From contig JAUVBO010000219.1 of the NCBI GenBank assembly GCA_030591195.1, forward strand, positions 1-5,915: a DNA stretch of 5,915 nucleotides, in the 5' to 3' direction. Origin of the DNA: Pseudomonadota bacterium. GTDB lineage: Bacteria; Myxococcota; Polyangia; GCA-2747355; JACKDQ01. Below, piece by piece: positions 1 to 4,334 of this stretch (position 1 is the first letter of the stretch; each line of letters starts with the position of its first letter). Both the position numbers and the translations under genes were made by a program. The notes beneath the pieces are model-generated. The model was not told the origin of the DNA and ran no database searches. It saw only the letters and a list, made by a program, of their open reading frames with translations.

Positions 1-526
1 GGCCGCCGGCACAGACCAGCCCGGCGCGGTCGCTGGAGATCTCGGCGTAGCGCTGCCAGGCGAACAGCTGCAGCACGGTGCCGGGATCGGGCGTCCGGTC
101 CTTGTGTGCCAGCAAGCCGGCCACCGGGATCGCGTGGTGCTCGAACAGGTGGTGGCCAAGCTCGTGGCCGACGACGAAGGCCAGCTCGTCCGCCTCGAAG
201 GCCTCCAGCAAGCCGGAGGAAAAGAGGACGAAGAAGCGCCCCCGCTCGGGTCTCACCGCCGCGGCGTTGAACGACGACTCGGGGTAGACGAACGACTCGA
301 GCGGGGTGTCGATCTCGAGCTCACCTCGGCAGCGCTCGAGCACTGCGTGCAGCTCGGGCGCCATCTCCGGCGTGATGCGGATCGCGGTCGCCAGCAGCTG
401 GCGGCGCGCGCTCTGATCCTTGGTCGCCTTGTCGTACTGCGCGATGGCGCGCCGAATCGCCGGGTTGGCGAGCAGCAGCTGGGCCAGATCGCTATCGCCA
501 CGGGCTCGTAGTCCAACACGGGTCAT
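1..526 (-). CDS. M48-type zinc metallopeptidase, 3' end cut off by the window edge
   Basis: Predicted zinc-dependent endopeptidase; the first 175 residues are present and no stop is reached. The M48/gluzincin signature is clear: HELGH at residues 121-125 gives two histidine zinc ligands and the catalytic Glu122. An EISSDRAG segment at 162-169 gives the third ligand, Glu162, with the conserved Asp four residues later. Before the motif, the SSGLL (103-107) and DELAFVVGHE segment is the usual family lead-in. The N-terminus is hydrophilic and helical, with no signal peptide or membrane segment, so the visible part looks cytoplasmic, unlike HtpX. The ATG at 526 is chosen because GAGGGA (537-532) lies five bases upstream and the coding frame is open throughout. 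It lies 51 bases after the J-domain gene on the same strand, so it is probably the third gene of the Hsp70 unit. Substrate is unknown. Family assignment is firm; the exact subfamily is not. Confidence 0.9.
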   Translation of the reverse strand, partial: MTRVGLRARGDSDLAQLLLANPAIRRAIAQYDKATKDQSARRQLLATAIRITPEMAPELHAVLERCRGELEIDTPLESFVYPESSFNAAAVRPERGRFFVLFSSGLLEAFEADELAFVVGHELGHHLFEHHAIPVAGLLAHKDRTPDPGTVLQLFAWQRYAEISSDRAGLVCAGG

Positions 527-531
527 TTGGG

Positions 532-537
532 TCCCTC
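532..537 (-). promoter_or_regulatory. Shine-Dalgarno sequence of the M48 peptidase gene
   Basis: On the minus strand GAGGGA ends five bases before the ATG at 526-524. It is the clearest ribosome binding site in the window and fixes the start of the peptidase. It also suggests the gene is translated independently of the J-domain gene upstream. The 51-base gap (527-577) holds no obvious promoter or hairpin terminator. Confidence 0.7.
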
Positions 538-577
538 AGCCACCATGCGGTAGAGAGCGTCGCGGGCTCGGCATCGC

Positions 578-1624
578 TCAGGAGGACAGCTCTGCCGCCA
601 CCGCCGCGAGCTGCTGGTGCAACGCCTGGTTGTCCGGCTCCCAGTCGGCCGCGAGGGCAAGGTACTTCGTCGCCGACCTGAGGTTTCCGGATTGGTAGGC
701 CAGCTCGGCGAAGCGTAGGTAGCGAGAGCCGGTGGACGTCAGAGCCTGGCACCAGCGGTCGTCGCCCGTGCGACGATCGCCCTGGCCGGTGTAGCGCATC
801 GACCGACTCTCGGCCGGCGCCTCGAGGTCCTCGTGAATGTAGGCCGCCCGGGACTCGGGCTGGGTCAGCACCCGGAAGGCCTCGGTCATCCGCTTGTAGA
901 TCTCGTAGTTCCTCACCTTGAGCTCTTCGTCCTCGAGGCGCATGAACCGATCCGGGTGAAACTCCATCGAGCGCTGAAAGTAGGCGTCCTTGATCTGCGT
1001 CAGGGTCGCGCCACGGGGCACATCGAGCAGCTGGAAGTAGTCGAGGTCGGCGAGGTGCTGGTGGAGGTAGTCGACCCGCGTGCGGAACGCCGCCCAGGCC
1101 GCCTCCTCGCTGACCACCACCTCCTCCCCGGCGGGGGCTGCCGCTTGGTCGAGAATCTGCTCGGCGGGCGCGGCCGGCCGCCCGCTCGGCCTGGCGGCCG
1201 ACGGGACGCGGCCCGTCGCCTCGTCGCCCGGCCGGATCGGCAGCTGCCGGGTCTCGGCGAGCGGCCGGTGCTGGTGCCGTTCGAGCTGCACCTCGAAGGC
1301 CCCGAGGTCGAACGGAATGGGGAAGGCGACGTCAGCGCCCACCACCTCCGGCTCGCCGGGCTCGCCGAGCCGCTCGTCGAGCAGCAGCAGCAGGCAGCCA
1401 CCGCCCGCGGGCAGCAGACGAATCCGCTGGCAGAGGTCGGCGGTGCTGCCGTCGAGGCCGACCAGCACCACCGCCGGACGAAGCCTCCCGAGCAGGTCGA
1501 GCCCGGCCTCCGCGGCCTTGGCGAACTCGATCACGTACTCGGCGGGCGGCAACGCGCAGGCCAGCATCCCGCGGCGAACCGTGTCGCTGTCGATCACCAG
1601 AACGTGGGTCGGCTCGTTATCCAC
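578..1624 (-). CDS. J-domain co-chaperone with N-terminal degenerate receiver domain and TPR-like tail
   Basis: A 348-residue protein predicted to stimulate the ATPase of an Hsp70, most likely the one encoded just upstream. Residues 6-118 look like a response-regulator receiver: VLVIDSD (8-14) matches the acidic-pocket strand and PIPFDL (102-107) matches the usual PKPFDL. However, Gly56 stands where the phosphoacceptor Asp should be and Ile103 replaces the invariant Lys, so phosphorylation is unlikely. Residues about 119-170 are a Pro/Ala-rich linker. A J domain follows at about 194-267 with an intact HPD (223-225) in an EFHPDRF context and a helix III ending in PESRAAY. There is no G/F region, zinc finger or DnaJ C-terminal domain. 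Residues 295-345 form a TPR-like helical pair. The start is GTG at 1624; the next Met (residue 20) would remove the first receiver strand. The gene begins eight bases after the Hsp70 stop with only a weak ribosome site, suggesting translational coupling. Confidence 0.9.
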   Translation of the reverse strand: MDNEPTHVLVIDSDTVRRGMLACALPPAEYVIEFAKAAEAGLDLLGRLRPAVVLVGLDGSTADLCQRIRLLPAGGGCLLLLLDERLGEPGEPEVVGADVAFPIPFDLGAFEVQLERHQHRPLAETRQLPIRPGDEATGRVPSAARPSGRPAAPAEQILDQAAAPAGEEVVVSEEAAWAAFRTRVDYLHQHLADLDYFQLLDVPRGATLTQIKDAYFQRSMEFHPDRFMRLEDEELKVRNYEIYKRMTEAFRVLTQPESRAAYIHEDLEAPAESRSMRYTGQGDRRTGDDRWCQALTSTGSRYLRFAELAYQSGNLRSATKYLALAADWEPDNQALHQQLAAVAAELSS

Positions 1625-1632
1625 CAGCTCGC

Positions 1633-3198
1633 TTACCGTTGCTGCTTCAGCGAGATCTCGGCGATGGCGCCGTCATCGAGCTCGCCGGAGACCTTGACGC
1701 TCTTCTGGTAGATCCTGCCCGAGTCACGATCGCGGGCGGTGACGTTGAGGATGCCGTTGGTGTCGACCTCGAAGGCCACCAGCACCTCCACCTCGCCGCG
1801 CGACGCCGGCCGCAGGTTGCCGACCACCAGCGTGCCGAGCGCCGTGTTGCTCGCCGCATCGCGCGCCTCGCCCTGAACCACCCGGATCTTGACCTCGGTC
1901 TGACCGTCCCGGGAGGTAGCGAAGATACGCGACTGCTCCACCGGGATCGCCATGTTGCGCTCGAGCACCTTCTCGCAGAGCCCACCGGCGGTGACGATAC
2001 CGATCGAGTGCGGCAGCACGTCGAGCAACACGGTACGGGTCTTGGCCGGGTGGGGTGACGGTGCCGCCATCAGCGAGGCCGCCTGGATCGCAGCACCTGC
2101 CGCCACCGCGGTCTCGGGATCGATCGAGGTGCAGGGCGTGCGGCTGAAGAACTGGGTCACCGAGGCGCGGACCAGCGGGATGTAGGTCGTCCCGCCGACC
2201 ATCAGCACCTCGTCGACGTCCTCGGCGCGCACCTTGGCGTCGGCCAGCGCCCGCTCGACCACGGCGAACGAGCGCCGGACCATGTCGAAGCAGAGCGAGC
2301 TGAACAGGTCACGCGAGACCGTGGCCGAGAGGTCGAGCTCGCCCTTGGCGGTGTGGGCCACCTTGCGGACGTTGAGCTCGGCGGCAGGGGCCTCGCTCAG
2401 CTGACGCTTGACCGCCTCGCAGGCGAGCAACACCCGCTGCCACTCGACCACGTCGCGCCGCAGCTCGATGCCGGTCTGCTTCCAGAAGCTGTTGACCACC
2501 GCCGTGGCCAGCGCCTCGTCGAAGTCGTCGCCGCCGAGGAACATGTCACCGGCGGTGGAGATGACGCGGAAGACCCGCTCTCGCAGCTCCAGCAGGGTGA
2601 AGTCGAAGGTACCGCCGCCGAAGTCGTAGACCGCGACGAGCTTGTTCTGCAGCTTGCCGAAGCCATAGGCGAGCGCCGCCGCGGTCGGCTCGTTGATCAT
2701 CCGGATCACCTCGAGGCCGGCGATCCGGCCGGCGATCCGGGTGCTCTCCCGCTGGGCGTCGTTGAAGTTGGCCGGGACGGTGATCACCGCCTTGTCGACG
2801 ATCCCCAGCCGCGCCTCGGCGATCTTCTTCATCAGCCGCAGGACGTAAGCCGAGGCCTCGGGGATGCTCAGGCGCTCGCCGCGGATCTCGATCACCGGGT
2901 GGTTGTTCGGCCCCTCGGCCACCGTGAACGGAAAGCTGGACACGACTGCTCGAGCCTCGGGGTCGTCCATCCGCCGCCCGATCAGCCGCTTGACCGAGTA
3001 GACGGTGTTGAACGGATCGACGCCAAGTCGCTCGCGCGCGCCGTAGCCGACGTCGATGCCGCCGTCAGTCGGGAAGGAGACGACAGAGGGCTGGGTCAGC
3101 CGGCCCTGGTCGTCGGCGAGGACCTCGGGCCGACCGTCACGCACCACCGCCACGCTTGAGTAAGAGGTGCCGAGATCGATGCCGATGGCGATTTCCAT
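1633..3198 (-). CDS. Hsp70/DnaK-family chaperone lacking the C-terminal lid
   Basis: A 521-residue ATP-dependent chaperone of the Hsp70 family, cytoplasmic. The nucleotide-binding domain (1-385) is complete: IGIDLGTS (5-12) with Asp8, Lys70 in VKRLIGRR, Glu170 in INEPTAAALAYG, YDFGGGTFD (191-199) with Thr197, and the adenosine motif VLMVGGTTYIPLV (331-343). These align with DnaK D8, K70, E171 and T199. The linker reads TVLLD (389-393) against VLLLD in DnaK. The beta substrate-binding domain runs from about 394 to 505 and keeps the pocket Val436; the arch residues are Ala404 and Ser429 instead of Met and Ala. The protein stops in what would be helix A, so the roughly 120-residue alpha-helical lid and the C-terminal tail of DnaK (638 residues) are absent. 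It is probably not the housekeeping DnaK but a specialised paralogue; no GrpE gene is nearby. The start is ATG at 3198, which places the N-terminus exactly as in the family. Confidence 0.95.
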   Translation of the reverse strand: MEIAIGIDLGTSYSSVAVVRDGRPEVLADDQGRLTQPSVVSFPTDGGIDVGYGARERLGVDPFNTVYSVKRLIGRRMDDPEARAVVSSFPFTVAEGPNNHPVIEIRGERLSIPEASAYVLRLMKKIAEARLGIVDKAVITVPANFNDAQRESTRIAGRIAGLEVIRMINEPTAAALAYGFGKLQNKLVAVYDFGGGTFDFTLLELRERVFRVISTAGDMFLGGDDFDEALATAVVNSFWKQTGIELRRDVVEWQRVLLACEAVKRQLSEAPAAELNVRKVAHTAKGELDLSATVSRDLFSSLCFDMVRRSFAVVERALADAKVRAEDVDEVLMVGGTTYIPLVRASVTQFFSRTPCTSIDPETAVAAGAAIQAASLMAAPSPHPAKTRTVLLDVLPHSIGIVTAGGLCEKVLERNMAIPVEQSRIFATSRDGQTEVKIRVVQGEARDAASNTALGTLVVGNLRPASRGEVEVLVAFEVDTNGILNVTARDRDSGRIYQKSVKVSGELDDGAIAEISLKQQR

Positions 3199-3219
3199 GA
3201 CGGGTCTTTACGGTCACTG

Positions 3220-3249
3220 ATGATAGAGATCGGCCCCCGAACCTGTCAA
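3220..3249 (-). promoter_or_regulatory. Predicted sigma70-type promoter of the Hsp70 gene
   Basis: On the minus strand an exact TTGACA (3249-3244) is followed after 18 bases by TATCAT (3225-3220), a five-of-six match to the -10 consensus. Transcription would start near 3213, giving a leader of about 15 bases before the ATG at 3198. The leader has no good Shine-Dalgarno sequence. I see neither a CIRCE inverted repeat nor a sigma32-type box, so classical heat-shock control is not apparent. Confidence 0.6.
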
Positions 3250-3254
3250 TGTTT

Positions 3255-3288
3255 CCCGCGCTGTGTCGCCAACCTGGCGCAGCGCGGG
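3255..3288. repeat. 34-base bulged palindrome between the divergent promoters
   Basis: CCCGCGCTG (3255-3263) pairs perfectly with CAGCGCGGG (3280-3288). Inside, CGCCA (3267-3271) pairs with TGGCG (3275-3279) around an ACC loop, leaving TGT (3264-3266) as a one-sided bulge. The total is 14 pairs. It begins five bases upstream of the Hsp70 -35 box and 42 bases upstream of the opposing one, a position suited to an activator or repressor site. No T-run follows on either strand, so it does not look like a terminator. Confidence 0.6.
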
Positions 3289-3329
3289 CAGGACGCGCGA
3301 CCGCCGATCGAACCCGGTCGCCTGGGTCG

Positions 3330-3358
3330 TTGACAGGCCTCAGGCGCCATGATATCTG
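3330..3358 (+). promoter_or_regulatory. Candidate promoter of the response regulator-kinase unit
   Basis: An exact TTGACA (3330-3335) is followed after 17 bases by TATCTG (3353-3358), which matches the -10 consensus at only three of six positions. If used, transcription would begin around 3365, two or three bases before the ATG at 3368, giving an essentially leaderless mRNA. The -35 box is convincing and the -10 box is weak, so a regulator may be needed. Confidence 0.4.
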
Positions 3359-3367
3359 TGATAACCT

Positions 3368-4312
3368 ATGTTGCTGAAAAAACTTGTGATAGCTGAGGAT
3401 GACGACGCTGTCGCCCATCTGGTAGCAGCGAGTCTGGGGGATGCGGGGTTCCTCTGTCTGCGCGCGCGCGACGGTGAGGAAGCGCTCAATCTGACTCGCA
3501 GTGAGCTGCCCGACACGCTCGTCCTCGATGTCATGATGCCGAAGATCGACGGGATCGAGGTCTGCAAGCGACTCAAGTCGGACGTGCTGCTTTCACGCGT
3601 ACCGATCCTGATGCTGACCTCGCTCGCCGGCGTGGATGATCGCGTTGCGGGCTTCGAGGCCGGGGCTGACGACTACCTGCCCAAGCCCTTCGATCTGCGC
3701 GAGCTCGCAGCGCGGGTCAACGCGCTGATCCGCCAGAGCCGACGCGACCGTTACCGCAACCCGACGACCAACCTGCCGGGTAGCGAGGCGATCGAGGACC
3801 ACGTCTCGCAGCTGCTCGCCAGCAAGCAGGGCTTCTGCCTGCTCTACATCGACATCGAGAACTTCCGCACCTACGCCGATGTCTATGGCTACCGCAAGGC
3901 CGACGAGGTGGTGGCACGCACGGGCAACCTGGTCCTCCAGCAAGCTCGAGCGATCGCCGATGAGCCGCCCTTCATCGGCCACATCGGTGGCGACGACTTC
4001 ATCCTGATCTGCACCCCTGAGATCGCCGACGAGCTGTCGCAGAAGATCGCCCGGGCCTTCAACGAGGGCGCCAAGGAGCACTACAGCGAAGAGGACCAGC
4101 AACGCGGCTACATCGTCCTCGACAGCGGTGGCGAAACCCGCCGGGCCTTCTTCATCAGCTGCTCGATCGCCAAGGTGGTCGCCGAGCCGGGCCAGTACGG
4201 CAGCACGGAGGAGCTAGCCGGCGACATCGCCCGCGCCAAGGCCGGCTCGCGCAAGAGGTCGAGCGGATTCTTCCTGCTCCAGCCGCTCGACGAAGACCCC
4301 CCCAAGGAATAA
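3368..4312 (+). CDS. Response regulator with receiver domain and diverged GGDEF (GGDDF) output domain
   Basis: A 314-residue cytoplasmic two-component protein. The receiver (about 4-121) has every key residue: Glu10/Asp11/Asp12 acidic pocket, phosphoacceptor Asp54 in LVLDVMMP, Thr84 and Lys106 in LPKPFDL. The output (about 130-305) is a GGDEF-type domain, the diguanylate cyclase fold that makes cyclic di-GMP, opening with NPTTNLPG (131-138). The signature loop is GGDDF (207-211), so the metal-binding Glu is Asp210. Asp162 in YIDIENF matches the first metal ligand and Asp179 a guanine contact, but the guanine-binding Asn of PleD-type enzymes is replaced by Ala170. No RxxD inhibitory site precedes the loop. 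Activity may therefore be weak, altered or lost, leaving a binding or protein-contact role. The ATG at 3368 fits the start of the receiver; no Shine-Dalgarno sequence precedes it. The gene is divergent from the Hsp70 gene and 22 bases before the kinase gene. Confidence 0.92.
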   Translation: MLLKKLVIAEDDDAVAHLVAASLGDAGFLCLRARDGEEALNLTRSELPDTLVLDVMMPKIDGIEVCKRLKSDVLLSRVPILMLTSLAGVDDRVAGFEAGADDYLPKPFDLRELAARVNALIRQSRRDRYRNPTTNLPGSEAIEDHVSQLLASKQGFCLLYIDIENFRTYADVYGYRKADEVVARTGNLVLQQARAIADEPPFIGHIGGDDFILICTPEIADELSQKIARAFNEGAKEHYSEEDQQRGYIVLDSGGETRRAFFISCSIAKVVAEPGQYGSTEELAGDIARAKAGSRKRSSGFFLLQPLDEDPPKE

Positions 4313-4326
4313 CGCACCTGTGCGCT

Positions 4327-4330
4327 AGGG
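4327..4330 (+). promoter_or_regulatory. Weak Shine-Dalgarno sequence of the kinase gene
   Basis: AGGG ends four bases before the ATG at 4335 in the 22-base gap after the response regulator stop. It supports this start and co-transcription of the two genes. No terminator lies in the gap. Confidence 0.45.
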
Positions 4331-4334
4331 CGGC

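Noticed and set aside
1380..1395. Short run of AGC/CAG triplets
   Set aside because: It encodes a leucine run in the receiver-like strand of the J-domain protein. It is too short to call a microsatellite and fits a hydrophobic beta strand.
833..1711. Long plus-strand open frame (292 codons) opposite the J-domain gene
   Set aside because: It is a shadow of the minus-strand gene in high-GC DNA. The translation is low-complexity and matches no fold, while the opposite strand gives a clear J domain.
2715..2738. Perfect tandem 12-base repeat GGCCGGCGATCC
   Set aside because: It encodes the RIAGRIAG segment of Hsp70, which matches the normal DAGRIAGLEV stretch of DnaK in length and position. No extra residues were inserted, so it is chance codon similarity and not an expansion.
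2353..3159. Plus-strand open frame (268 codons) opposite the Hsp70 gene
   Set aside because: It lies wholly inside a strongly conserved Hsp70 coding region and its translation is Asp/Leu/Val-rich filler with no motif.
3255..3288. The bulged palindrome as a transcription terminator
   Set aside because: No T-run follows it on either strand, and it lies upstream of both divergent genes, where a terminator would have no transcript to end.
3357..3365. TGTGATAAC as an extended -10 box
   Set aside because: The spacing from TTGACA would be 24 bases, and transcription would begin inside the coding sequence of the response regulator.
3199..3367. CIRCE/HrcA or sigma32 heat-shock element upstream of the Hsp70 gene
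   Set aside because: Neither the TTAGCACTC-type inverted repeat nor a CTTGAA/CCCCAT-type pair is present.
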